Counted from the stretch's first letter, positions 26,799-35,621 are shown. The stretch is 64,000 bases of DNA from Adlercreutzia sp. ZJ176 (GCF_011038975.1 NZ_JAAKEC010000004.1:1-64000), one strand, 5' to 3'. Numbers and translations: made by a program. Notes: a model not told the origin generated them from the letters alone.

Positions 26799-29081
26799 AT
26801 GGCATACCAACCTAGCGCTGAAGCAGCCCATGTTACGGAACTAAGGAAGTCAGGAAAGCTAAAGGAGTCATACGACTACGCGAAAGCGGAATTCATAGCT
26901 GGCAATCGTGAGGATACGTTCATGAGCGCCTATACATGGGTACTTCACGATTGCCTAAAGAGGTACTTTGACAGCAGCTCGAGATTCTATCAAGACACAA
27001 CCGCCTTTGTTCGCACCTTGGCCCAAATTCGCTCCTTCCCAATTGACGAAGCTAGAGACGGTCTTTTCATCGACAATCTTACCAACAAGGTTCGCACCGT
27101 AATCTGGGAGCAGGTTAAGCAAAACAATATCGAGAATACTCAACGGCTAGCATTCGAGGTGTGTCAATGGAGACGCGGCGAGGCTCTGTATTCGACCGAT
27201 ATCGCCAGGCCCTTGCTCGTCGGCCTAAAAGCCGATTGTGAGAGAAGCGGCCTTGTTCTCAACTGGCTGGGCATCCAGGCAAGATCCTGGGCGGATTTTC
27301 TTACATTGCCTCCAGAAGCAATCAAATCCCAGGTCAGTCAAGACAAAGTGGCAAGCGTCGCAGCTCTATGGGCGCTTTACGATGATCTGAAACGCTACTC
27401 GGGAGACGATCAAGGACGTGGCGTCTCGATGGATCGTTTCGTGAATACGTTGGCGCTGTTTCGTTGCTTCGACAGCAATGCACACGAAATACGTGAGGTG
27501 CTTGCACACGCCGTGAACAAGCTTGTTCACGTTGGCTGGAATTGCAGAAAGGCTAAGAATCAACAATGTTTATCCATTTTGCTTCAAGAGGCAACCCAAT
27601 GGCATCATAACTCTCCTATGCACGATTCGAATGTGCTGCTGATGTTCTCAAAGGGTCTCCAAGGCAACGGTTTGGATTTGATTAAGCTGGTCGAGTGGTA
27701 TGGGATCGATAGTCTCAGTAGCCAGGATTTCTCAGAAAGAAGAGACGGAGATAAGGTCTACCCCTCACTCGCCCAATCACTCATATCGCAATACATGGAG
27801 TCACTCATGTCGTACGACAGAGACGGACGGGCATTCACGACTGACGAGCAAAAGAAAACCGCCGCGAGTGATCTGGAGAAACTCCTTGGTTCTGATCTCT
27901 GCAAGACGTGGAAATGGGAATCTTATAAACTTGGTCTCCTGCTGATCGATGTCGGTCGCTATAAATCAGCAAGAGCTCGTCTTGCAAACATCGTTTCCAC
28001 CGAAGCTAGGCAAGCTTGGTCTTGGGCTGCCTATGGGCGAGCATGGAAAGATGATTCAGAAGAGAGGTACGAACAGTGTCTGTTTAAGGGCCTCTCAGTT
28101 TCAAATGACATACGAACCTCTCTCAGCGTTCATGAAGAAGCGTTGCAGATTTTTGCGAAGAAAGGTATGTTCAGCGACGCAAAAGCTGAAGCTGAACTGA
28201 TAGAAAATTTCAGGTCAGAACGCGAATGGAAGCCATCAGCTATCGTTGAGCAGGTAAAAACCCAAGATTGGTTTGAGTCAAGCGAAGCAAACAACAATTG
28301 CAGGGAAACATACGAGGCGCTCTCCCAAAATGCAGAGGACATTCTTGCCGAAGATCTTCCCTGGACCGAGTTTTATGTTGAATGGGAAAATCGCGAAAAA
28401 GGCCTTGTGGGCATCGTAATTCCTACCGGCTACAGCAGGACTAACTCATTGAACGTCAGCAGGGAAATTGCACGTGGCGCCCTCGCCGAACAACTGAAAA
28501 TCGGCTTATGCTACAGAGGGCATTGCGGTCCCGAAAAGAAGATGATTCTGGGTAAGGTAGAGGAATATCCCCAAGCTAAAATACGCAGCTACTTCTTGAA
28601 TAACTACTCTGGTTTGATCGACCTTGTGAAGGATTTTGGTTTTGTTCGAGGCAAACCAGATAGCGTATGGGTGCCCCCAGCTCTCCTTTCTGGCTTGGAC
28701 GTCAAGCAATACCAAAAAGCGTCTGGCGAATGCCGGAGCGTATTTCGGAAGGACAAGGGCTGGGTTTGGGAGGCTTCAAGCATTAACCTCGGAGAAGAAT
28801 CTCCAGCTGATTCCTTTGAAAAAGTGTTTGAAGGCTACCTTGACGTAACGAGCAGGGGCTTTGGCTTCGTTAGTGACTGCTTTGTCCCTGCGCCTTTAGT
28901 TGCGAAAGTCGGAGAATGCGGCCGCATAAAGGTTAAGGCAAAAAAGAGCTGGGATAGCAAGAAGAATCGATGGAGCTGGTCTGCATACGAGCTTTTAGGC
29001 ACCGATATGAATAACAATGGCGAATGCGATTATGCCAAATCAAATGGCAGTGTGCCCATTGCTGGTGCAGATGCGCCCTAG
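26799..29081 (+). CDS. Large helical-repeat protein with C-terminal OB-like domain, partner of the NERD-helicase
   Basis: 760 residues; GGAGGG precedes ATG 26799, and the previous stop is three bases upstream. Two similar blocks of about 125 residues (44-167 and 189-311) share the pattern W-x-L-x-D-x-LKRY, a central Trp motif, W-x-GI and a closing DF. Residues about 330-480 look like TPR-type helices. The region 520-650 may contain a first OB-like unit (GLVGIVIPTGYSR), and 685-745 a second (GFGFVSDCFVPAPLV, then KAKKSWDSKKNRWSWSAYEL). Similar TPR-plus-OB proteins are known to me from predicted conflict systems (possibly those called TOTE), but I cannot confirm the family. AT-rich like its partner. 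Confidence 0.7.
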   Translation: MAYQPSAEAAHVTELRKSGKLKESYDYAKAEFIAGNREDTFMSAYTWVLHDCLKRYFDSSSRFYQDTTAFVRTLAQIRSFPIDEARDGLFIDNLTNKVRTVIWEQVKQNNIENTQRLAFEVCQWRRGEALYSTDIARPLLVGLKADCERSGLVLNWLGIQARSWADFLTLPPEAIKSQVSQDKVASVAALWALYDDLKRYSGDDQGRGVSMDRFVNTLALFRCFDSNAHEIREVLAHAVNKLVHVGWNCRKAKNQQCLSILLQEATQWHHNSPMHDSNVLLMFSKGLQGNGLDLIKLVEWYGIDSLSSQDFSERRDGDKVYPSLAQSLISQYMESLMSYDRDGRAFTTDEQKKTAASDLEKLLGSDLCKTWKWESYKLGLLLIDVGRYKSARARLANIVSTEARQAWSWAAYGRAWKDDSEERYEQCLFKGLSVSNDIRTSLSVHEEALQIFAKKGMFSDAKAEAELIENFRSEREWKPSAIVEQVKTQDWFESSEANNNCRETYEALSQNAEDILAEDLPWTEFYVEWENREKGLVGIVIPTGYSRTNSLNVSREIARGALAEQLKIGLCYRGHCGPEKKMILGKVEEYPQAKIRSYFLNNYSGLIDLVKDFGFVRGKPDSVWVPPALLSGLDVKQYQKASGECRSVFRKDKGWVWEASSINLGEESPADSFEKVFEGYLDVTSRGFGFVSDCFVPAPLVAKVGECGRIKVKAKKSWDSKKNRWSWSAYELLGTDMNNNGECDYAKSNGSVPIAGADAP

Positions 29082-29126
29082 CGCTCCATAAGGAGTCTAA
29101 TGTAGGCGATCAGATGACAGCTTCCT

Positions 29127-29547
29127 CTACAAGCAGAACGCCATGTACAGCGGGAGGAAGATGCGACTGCCCTCCACCTTCAGCTGCTTAGGGTGGAACA
29201 CGACCTCCGCGCCGACGCGCTTGTCGAATCGGGCCTTGAAGTCGTCGAGGGAGACCGTTCTGTACGCCTTGGTCGACTTGACCTCGATGGGGCATACCCG
29301 GAGCCTCCCCGCCGCATCGGAGAACCCCCTGGTCGTGAGGAAGTCGATTTCCCGAGCAAGCGGCTTGCCGCCGTCCCTCTTCGGCTCCTCGTTCCACGAG
29401 TAGTAGTAGAGCTTGCAGCCCAGCGCGACCAGCTGCTGGGCGATGGCGTTCTCGACGAACATCCCCTTGTTGATCGATGTCTTGCCGAACTGCAGGTCGC
29501 GGTAGATTATAATCCTAATGCCCTGACCTGCCAGTTGTCAGCTTTCC
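29127..29547 (-). pseudogene. C-terminal fragment of a DUF4143-type ATPase
   Basis: An open minus-strand frame reads IYRDLQFGKTSINKGMFVEN, then REIDFLTTRGF, RVCPIEVKSTKAYRTVSLDD and KRVGAEVVFHPKQLKVEG, and ends normally with LPLYMAFCL. This is the C-terminal nuclease-like part of DUF4143 ATPases. The AAA domain and the true start are absent; homology stops near 29520 and the frame meets a TGA just upstream. It flanks the AT-rich island on the right, in the same orientation as the left remnant. Confidence 0.75.
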
Positions 29548-29627
29548 GCGATATTACATAACTCCAAATCGTCAGCTTTCCACGATATTATAGCAGCTTA
29601 TATCGTCAGCTTTCTGCGATAAGGTAA
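29535..29627. repeat. Three 34-base-period direct repeats
   Basis: The core GTCAGCTTTCCGCGATATTA recurs at 29537, 29571 and 29605 (period exactly 34). The third copy has the flanks TATCG and CGATA, so a complete unit is also an interrupted inverted repeat of 21 bases. They lie immediately upstream of the ATPase fragment in its reading direction. Confidence 0.75.
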
Positions 29628-29766
29628 TGATTGGTTAGCAGCAGGCTGTACCAGATGACGCGCTTGGGAGAGATGGGCTGCAATCCCGCCATCCCTCCCA
29701 GGCAATACGCTGCGTCATCGCCGACAAGATCGCGGTGCGCTCGCACACATCGAGCCGGAAAATGCG
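29628..29766. other. Intergenic stretch, no gene recognised
   Basis: About 140 bases between the 34-base repeats and the MazF stop. A minus-strand frame reads GMAGLQPISPKRVIWYSLLL but has no start signal or recognised homology. Confidence 0.3.
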
Positions 29767-30099
29767 CTAACGTAAGCCGAACATGCCGCGGATGTAGCTG
29801 AGGATGGTCTTCATGGACGCGTCGTCGGCGTAGCCGATGACGCGGTAACCACGATGGGCGACGTCGATGTTGCGAAGCGCCTCCACGCAAGCCCAGCCGG
29901 CTGCGGCGTCCGTCTCGATGGGCACGTGGAGGGGGTAGTCGTGTCGCTTGGTCGTTATGGGCACGACGCTGACCAGGCTCGACCGCGCATTGAAGCCGAA
30001 CACGCTGACCACGACGGCCGGGCGCAGCTTCGCGGGCTCATGGCCGACCGAGGGGTTGAAGTCGACCTCGATGATGTCTCCCTGCTCAAGCGCGGTCAT
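29767..30099 (-). CDS. MazF/PemK family toxin
   Basis: 110 residues from ATG 30099 (GGAGG seven bases upstream). QGDIIEVDFNPSVGHEPAKL, then RPAVVVSVFGFN and LVSVVPITTK, is the MazF/PemK fold pattern including the conserved basic and Pro-Ile-Thr segment. MazF toxins are sequence-specific mRNA or tRNA endoribonucleases. The start overlaps the stop of the upstream antitoxin-like gene by four bases (ATGA), which supports a toxin-antitoxin pair. Confidence 0.9.
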   Translation of the reverse strand: MTALEQGDIIEVDFNPSVGHEPAKLRPAVVVSVFGFNARSSLVSVVPITTKRHDYPLHVPIETDAAAGWACVEALRNIDVAHRGYRVIGYADDASMKTILSYIRGMFGLR

Positions 30100-31415
30100 T
30101 CGACGACCTCCGCCCCGACGTCTCGCCCCCAATCGAATTCCGCCGGCTGGAAAGGACCTACGTGCTCGGAGAACAGCTCATCCATGGAGACGTACGGCGC
30201 GTCGCCGTAGGAGCGGTGCTCGCCTGAGGGGCGGATGACGATGAAGCCCCCCCTGCTGTCGCTGCCCGCATGCATTTCCAGGGCCGAGCCCACGCCGATG
30301 CCCACGCTCTCGCACATCCGCTTCGGGATGCGCACCGCATGGGAAGATCCCCACTTGCACAACCGCGTGCTCACCTCAAGCTCGCGAGGCTTCTCTTCCG
30401 CCAGGGGCATGACGGCCTCCCTGAGCTGCGCGACGGCGTCCGCGAGGCGGACGTCATCCTCTCCCGCGTCTTTCATCTCCGCGTACAGCCCAAGCGCGTC
30501 GAGCGTCGCGAGGCCCGTCGCGGGCACTGAGGTGTTATTGGAGCCGTCGAGTTCATAGGCCCACTCCTCCACGATGACATCAGGGGCCTCGAACCACTCC
30601 GCCTCCACCCAGTCGTCTCCAGCCTCCTCCTGCGCCCCCGTCAGGCTCTTCCGGTAGAGCGCGACCCGGACGACGCCCACATCGTGCGCCAAGTCGGAGT
30701 AGTACGGCAGCGCGCTCTCGCCGGAGAGCAGCGCACCGAAGCGCCTCAGCGCCGCGAGCGCGCCGCGTCCCTTCAGCAGCTTCCTGCCCTTCACCGGCGA
30801 TACGAGGTACGGCTCGAACGCTTCGAGCATCCCGTCCTTCGACATGCCGGGGTTCCTCAGCACGCGCCTCTTCCACTCGGTGGAGAGAGCCGACGGGAGG
30901 ATGGCCTCGATCTCGGCAAGGCAGTTCGTCACGGTCGACCTGCTCACGCTCGCAGCCTTCGCAAGCTCGCCCGCCGCCAGGCCGTTCCACCTTCCCGCTA
31001 TCAGGTTGAGGGCCATCCTCTGGGCATGGGGTGAAAGCGGACGGGCGGCCCTCCCCTCGGGCACCGGGGAGGCTGCCATCCCCAAGAAGGGCAGAAAGAC
31101 GTTGCCCTCGTCCTTGATGTAGGCGATTCCCTCGGAGGCGAGCGCCCTCATCATCCCGTGATCCAGATAAGGCGAGCAGATGGCGACGCGTCGGGGATCG
31201 GCCTTCGCAACCGCCCGCACGAGCGACTTCGAGGACAGCACCGTCGGACGGCCGACGGCGACCGCGGCCAAAAACTCCCGTCCCTCGCCCAGCTCGGCCG
31301 CCCTCAAGTTGAACTCATCGGAGTAATGCCTCGGGATTTTCGCCGACACATCGTCCAGCGCATCCGGCGAGAGCACCAGCGGCATCGAGAACAGGTACCT
31401 CGGAACGTTCTCCAT
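30096..31415 (-). CDS. AbiEi-like regulator fused to a MazE-type AbrB antitoxin domain
   Basis: 439 residues from ATG 31415 (GGAGG six bases upstream). The C-terminal 90 residues contain STRLCKWGSSHAVRIPKRM followed by a short beta-rich segment, the swapped-hairpin AbrB/MazE DNA-binding domain. The N-terminal 300 residues resemble AbiEi-type antitoxin regulators: ALASEGIAYIKDEGNVFL precedes a winged helix in GRWNGLAAGELAKAASVSRS. Partner of the MazF toxin downstream. Most MazE proteins are about 80 residues, so the large N-terminal part is unusual. Operator candidate at 31440-31474. Confidence 0.75.
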   Translation of the reverse strand: MENVPRYLFSMPLVLSPDALDDVSAKIPRHYSDEFNLRAAELGEGREFLAAVAVGRPTVLSSKSLVRAVAKADPRRVAICSPYLDHGMMRALASEGIAYIKDEGNVFLPFLGMAASPVPEGRAARPLSPHAQRMALNLIAGRWNGLAAGELAKAASVSRSTVTNCLAEIEAILPSALSTEWKRRVLRNPGMSKDGMLEAFEPYLVSPVKGRKLLKGRGALAALRRFGALLSGESALPYYSDLAHDVGVVRVALYRKSLTGAQEEAGDDWVEAEWFEAPDVIVEEWAYELDGSNNTSVPATGLATLDALGLYAEMKDAGEDDVRLADAVAQLREAVMPLAEEKPRELEVSTRLCKWGSSHAVRIPKRMCESVGIGVGSALEMHAGSDSRGGFIVIRPSGEHRSYGDAPYVSMDELFSEHVGPFQPAEFDWGRDVGAEVVE

Positions 31416-31439
31416 CTCCAACCTCCAATCATTTCGCTG

Positions 31440-31474
31440 TCATTTTAGTACTTCTTGTAATGACCGTAAAATGA
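31440..31474 (-). promoter_or_regulatory. Candidate operator of the MazE-fusion/MazF operon
   Basis: TCATTTTA (31440-31447) and TAAAATGA (31467-31474) form an 8-base inverted repeat with a 19-base centre. It lies about 25 bases upstream of the antitoxin start, where autoregulation would be expected. Confidence 0.45.
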
Positions 31475-31553
31475 TGCTTTGAGGAAAAGCGTGTGCGCCA
31501 GCAGCTCTCTTTGCCGAAAAGGACCCGGGGATAGCAGCCCGCTCCGCTCGCGC

Positions 31554-32981
31554 TTACGCGGCCTTCTTGCCGTCGAGGAAGTCAGAGCTCACCACGGCGG
31601 TCTTGTCCTCGAGCACCTTGCGGTCGAGCTGGCCGGTGACGTTGGAGGCGGTGACGCCGGCCACCATGGCGTCGCTCACGTTGACGGCGGTGCGGCCCAT
31701 GTCGATCAGGGGCTCCACCGACGCCAGGATCGCGGAGATCTCGATGGGCAGCCCCATGGTCCCGAGCACGATGAGCGACGCGAAGGTGGCGCCGCCGCCG
31801 ACGCCCGCCACGCCGAACGAGCTGATGACCACCACAGCCACGAGCATGATCACGAACGACGGGTCGAGCACGTTGATGCCCACCGTCGGCGCGATGATGG
31901 TGGCGAGCATGGCCGGGTAGATGCCCGCGCAGCCGTTCTGGCCGATGGACAGGCCGAACGAGCCGGACAGGTTGGCGCTCGCCGCGTCAACGCCGAGCGC
32001 GCGCTGCTGGGTCTCGATGTTGAGCGGCAGCGCGCCCGCGCTCGTGCGCGACACGAACGCGAAGCCGAGCACGCCGGCCACCTTGCGGAAGTACGTGAGC
32101 GGGTTCACGCGGTTGCCCAGGAGCACGAGCGCGTGCACCACGAGCACCAGAAGCAGCGCCACGTAGGAGGCGATCACGAACTTCGACAAATCGAGGATCG
32201 CCACGTAGTCGCTCGTGGCCAGCACCTTCGCGATGAGGGCGAGCACGCCGTAGGGCGTGAGCCCGATCACGATGCGCACCACGCGCATGACGATGCCGTA
32301 GAGCGCGTCGATGAAGTTGGCGAAGAAGTCAGCCTGGCGGTTGGAGTCCTCGGTGTCGAGCCCGCGCAGCTTGAGGTAGGCCACGCCGAGGAAGGCCGCG
32401 AAGATGACCACCGCGATGGTGGAGGTGTCGCGCGTGCCGGCCAGGTCGGCGAAGAAGTTGGTGGGGATGAACGACAGAATCTCCTGCGGGATGGTGAGCG
32501 CCTCTGTCTTGGCCGCGCCCGCCTCGAGCGAGGCCATCTTGCCCGCGTCGGCCGCCTGCGTGAAGCTCGCGCCCGCCAAGTCGAACGCCACCACCGAGCC
32601 CCAGCCGATGAGTCCCGCGATGGCGACCGTCACCATCAGAACCGCGAGCACGATGCCGCTGATCTTGCCGAACTGGTTGGTGACGCCCGAGCGCGTGAAC
32701 GCGCCCACGATGGACACGAACACGAGCGGCATCACGAGCATCTTCAAGAGCGACACGTAGCCCGTGCCCACGATGGCCATCCAGTCAAGCGCGATCTTGG
32801 CCGCCTCGGTGCCGCGCCCGAGCACCATCTGCATCCCAATGCCGAGCACGATGCCCGCGCCGAGCGCCGTGAACACGCGGAACGTGAACGACTTCCCCTT
32901 CATGTTCAAGAACTTGAGGCCCAGAAGCAGGGCCACGAAGATCGCCAGCGTCACAATCGCCGGCAAAACCGCTTCCGACAT
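31554..32981 (-). CDS. Dicarboxylate/amino acid:cation symporter, cystine TcyP-like
   Basis: 475 residues with about nine membrane segments and re-entrant loops. The glutamate-transporter family features are GTGYVSLLKMLVMPLVFVSI, the serine-rich FVSRTSAGALPLNIE, and GQNGCAGIYPAML. This sub-pattern fits the L-cystine symporters TcyP/YdjN, from family knowledge. It lies downstream of no related gene. A purine-rich stretch (GAGAGGATTGGGA) precedes ATG 32981. Confidence 0.88.
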   Translation of the reverse strand: MSEAVLPAIVTLAIFVALLLGLKFLNMKGKSFTFRVFTALGAGIVLGIGMQMVLGRGTEAAKIALDWMAIVGTGYVSLLKMLVMPLVFVSIVGAFTRSGVTNQFGKISGIVLAVLMVTVAIAGLIGWGSVVAFDLAGASFTQAADAGKMASLEAGAAKTEALTIPQEILSFIPTNFFADLAGTRDTSTIAVVIFAAFLGVAYLKLRGLDTEDSNRQADFFANFIDALYGIVMRVVRIVIGLTPYGVLALIAKVLATSDYVAILDLSKFVIASYVALLLVLVVHALVLLGNRVNPLTYFRKVAGVLGFAFVSRTSAGALPLNIETQQRALGVDAASANLSGSFGLSIGQNGCAGIYPAMLATIIAPTVGINVLDPSFVIMLVAVVVISSFGVAGVGGGATFASLIVLGTMGLPIEISAILASVEPLIDMGRTAVNVSDAMVAGVTASNVTGQLDRKVLEDKTAVVSSDFLDGKKAA

Positions 32982-33427
32982 TTCCCAATCCTCTCTTCTT
33001 GCCTGACGAGAAGGCCCTCGCCATCCTGCGCCGCGCCTGCGCCTGCGCCTGTGCCTCGCCGGCGCCGCCTGCCGCGGCCCGCACGCTGGCGAACGCCTTC
33101 CCTCCTCGTGAATTAGTATGACCCTTAAAGTCTAGTAATTCAATGGGTTTATTCGACTAAAGCGAAGCGAACCCGAAGGCATTTTCCTACAATCAGCTGC
33201 CACGAGCGCGTCCGCGCCCCGCAAACGGCGCGCATGGCGCCTGAACGTGCACGTCCGGCTTTTGAGGATGGGCAGCAGGAGGAAGGCAGTGCGAACGGCG
33301 GCGCGTACCGCGCGTCCGCGGCATGCGGGCATGCGGGCATGCGGGCTGCGGCTCACGAACGCACGCCGCAGCCGCGCCGCGAGAGCCCGGACCGCCTCAC
33401 AGCAGCGCCGCAAACGCGCGAGCCGCC
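32982..33427. other. Gap between the cystine-type symporter and the ClC gene
   Basis: About 445 bases. The part next to the symporter start contains an AT-richer stretch (33110-33170) on the minus strand that could hold its promoter, with TTGAAT and TACTAA 19 bases apart. The rest is GC-rich and shows no gene or clear terminator. Confidence 0.4.
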
Positions 33428-34675
33428 TCACAGCAGCGCGGGCAGCACCAGAAGCTCGACCCCCAGCGCGCACGCCGACAGCGGGCAGGAGCGCGCGGCC
33501 GCGAGAAACGCCAGCATGCCCGCGGCGGCGGCCTGGGGTGCGAAGGAGGCGGGGGCGCCGGCGGCGGACGCGAGCGCGCTTCCGAGGAGCGCGCCGATGA
33601 CCAGGGCGGGCATGATCTCGCCGCCCTTGAGCCCGCAAGCCAAGGCCCCCATCGTGAGCAGCATCTTCGCCGCCACGAGCGCAGGCGTAGCAGCGCCCGC
33701 AAACGCCGCGGGCAGGAGATCGAACCCCGAACCGCCGCACGCCTGCAGGCCGAGCCCGTCGGCTGCGCACGCAAGGGCGAGCCCGCCGACGGCCACAATG
33801 GCGAACGGCATGACGTCCCTCCCGCCGACCAGGCAGTTCATGCGCGCGAGCGCCGCATGCACGCCGCGCAGGGCAACGCGGTAGAGCGCGCCCGACGCCG
33901 CGCACACGAGCACCACCCCGAAAAGCAGCGCCCACCCCGCAACAGGCACCCCCTGCGCGAACACGAGCGAGGAGATCGTCCCGGGCAGAAGCGCTCGCCC
34001 CTCGATCACGACGGCCACCGCCGCCGCGCACGCCGACGCCAGAAGCACGCACCCCGCGCGAGCCGCCGATGAACGCCCGCCGCGCAGGACGCTCCACCCC
34101 GTGGCCTCGAACGCCATGAGGGCGCCGGTGACCGGCGCGTGGAACAGCGCGCCGATGCCCGCCGCCATGCCGCATTGCATCACCAGGCCCCCGTCGGCGC
34201 ACGCGGCGCCTGCGAACGCCGCGCCACCCGAGGCGCTTGCGTCACCCGAGTCACGCGCGCCACCGGGCGCAACGGCGCCGCACGCGCGCCCCGACACCCG
34301 CCTCGCGGCAAGGGCGATCCCGGCAGCTGCCGCAGCGCACAGCTGGACCGCCGCGGCCTCCTTGCCCACCGAGGCTCCGCACGCCACGCTCAGGCACGTG
34401 GCCGCGAATATCGCCGGAGCGAGCGCAAGCGGAACGAGCTCGCCCGCGCGCGCGGCGCGTGCGACGTCCTCGCCGCCGAAGCCCGCGGGCAGGCCGAGCG
34501 CGCGGTACAGCACGAGCTCGGCCACGCCGGCTGCCGGCAGCGCCCAGAGCGCCCCGGGGTTGGCGCAGAACCACCCCCACGCCGCGTCGAACGCCGCGCT
34601 AAGAGCGATCGCCAAGATCCCTCCGACGATGCCTATGATGATGACGAGGAGAACGCGGCCTGACGCCGCGCGCAT
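33428..34675 (-). CDS. ClC family chloride channel or antiporter
   Basis: 415 residues and many hydrophobic segments. GASVGKEAAAVQ corresponds to the G-(K/R)-E-G-P filter motif of ClC proteins with the gating Glu kept but the Gly-Pro replaced. GGEIMPALVIGALLG matches the later conserved GGxxxP block. Start: ATG 34675 overlaps the fdhD stop (TGATG), and a GTG at 34678 is an alternative. It is at the 3' end of the formate operon, where a halide or fluoride role is not obvious from context. Confidence 0.85.
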   Translation of the reverse strand: MRAASGRVLLVIIIGIVGGILAIALSAAFDAAWGWFCANPGALWALPAAGVAELVLYRALGLPAGFGGEDVARAARAGELVPLALAPAIFAATCLSVACGASVGKEAAAVQLCAAAAAGIALAARRVSGRACGAVAPGGARDSGDASASGGAAFAGAACADGGLVMQCGMAAGIGALFHAPVTGALMAFEATGWSVLRGGRSSAARAGCVLLASACAAAVAVVIEGRALLPGTISSLVFAQGVPVAGWALLFGVVLVCAASGALYRVALRGVHAALARMNCLVGGRDVMPFAIVAVGGLALACAADGLGLQACGGSGFDLLPAAFAGAATPALVAAKMLLTMGALACGLKGGEIMPALVIGALLGSALASAAGAPASFAPQAAAAGMLAFLAAARSCPLSACALGVELLVLPALL

Positions 34676-35601
34676 CACGCGCCTTCGTGTTCGAGAGCTT
34701 GCGAGCCCGCAGCCTTCTCAACGCCCGCGCCCGCGGGCCGTCCCGTCCCCGCGACGTCCGCAGCCGCAAGCTGTCCCGCGTCCGCGACGCCGCGGCGCCG
34801 CTCCCCCAGCGGGTCGTGGCACACGCGCATGCTGTCAGGGCGCGCTGAGCAGATGAGCGTGAGGTCATACGCGCGCGCGAGCTCGATGGTGGCGTCAGTG
34901 GGCACGGCCTTCGTGGCGAGCACCGGCACGCCCGCGCGGATGGCCTTCATCACCATGTCAACCGGGATGCGCCCGCTCGAGAACACCATCGCCTGCCGAA
35001 GGTCGACCCCGCCGCGCAGCGCGGCGCCGAGCGCCTTGTCGAACGCGTTGTGGCGCCCCAAATCCTCGCGGCAGCACACGATGTCGCCGCCGGTCAGCAG
35101 GTAGCAGCTGTGCGTGCCGAACGTACGCCGATGCAGCGGCGAGTCCTGCGCGAACGCGTGCGCCGCGGCGAACACCCACGCGCGCTCCCACGTGATGGGC
35201 GTCACCTTCGCCGGCGCCTCGTCGGCGTCGAAGTAGTGGTTGAAGGATCGGTTGCCCGTGCAGCAGCTGGGCACCACGTCGACGCCGGTCTTGGAGAAGT
35301 CAGCCGCGTGCCCGCTCAGGATCACGCGCGCCCGCGTCCCGTGCTCGCACAGGTACACCGAGGCCACGTCGTCGATCCCCGCGATGATCCCCTCGGAGAA
35401 GAGCCGCCCAACCACCAGGTCGACCAGGTGGTTGGGCGTGCACACGATGCGCATGGTCAGGATCTCGTTCACATACACGTCCATGTTGTGCTCGACGAGC
35501 ACCGCCACGTCCTCGGACGCCTCGACGCCGTCCGCGCTCACGCAGCACGCCACGTACGGCGCGACGACCTCGCCTTCCGCATGTCGGTCAATGACGTCCA
35601 T
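34675..35601 (-). CDS. fdhD: Formate dehydrogenase accessory sulfurtransferase FdhD
   Basis: 308 residues. SCCTGNRSF near residue 112 carries the active Cys pair in the loop that in other FdhD proteins is CxxC. HNAFDKALG and FSSGRIPVDMVMKAIRAGVP are conserved. FdhD passes sulfur from IscS to the molybdenum cofactor of FdhF. A C-terminal tail of about 45 residues is rich in Ala and Gly and may be disordered. Directly downstream of focA, supporting a shared role in FdhF maturation. Confidence 0.92.
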   Translation of the reverse strand: MDVIDRHAEGEVVAPYVACCVSADGVEASEDVAVLVEHNMDVYVNEILTMRIVCTPNHLVDLVVGRLFSEGIIAGIDDVASVYLCEHGTRARVILSGHAADFSKTGVDVVPSCCTGNRSFNHYFDADEAPAKVTPITWERAWVFAAAHAFAQDSPLHRRTFGTHSCYLLTGGDIVCCREDLGRHNAFDKALGAALRGGVDLRQAMVFSSGRIPVDMVMKAIRAGVPVLATKAVPTDATIELARAYDLTLICSARPDSMRVCHDPLGERRRGVADAGQLAAADVAGTGRPAGAGVEKAAGSQALEHEGA

Positions 35602-35621
35602 GGAACCTTCCCTGCCCCTTC

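Noticed and set aside
29535-29627. Possible short CRISPR array
   Set aside because: Only three units, spacers of about 12-14 bases that are not of CRISPR length, a partly palindromic core and no cas genes nearby.
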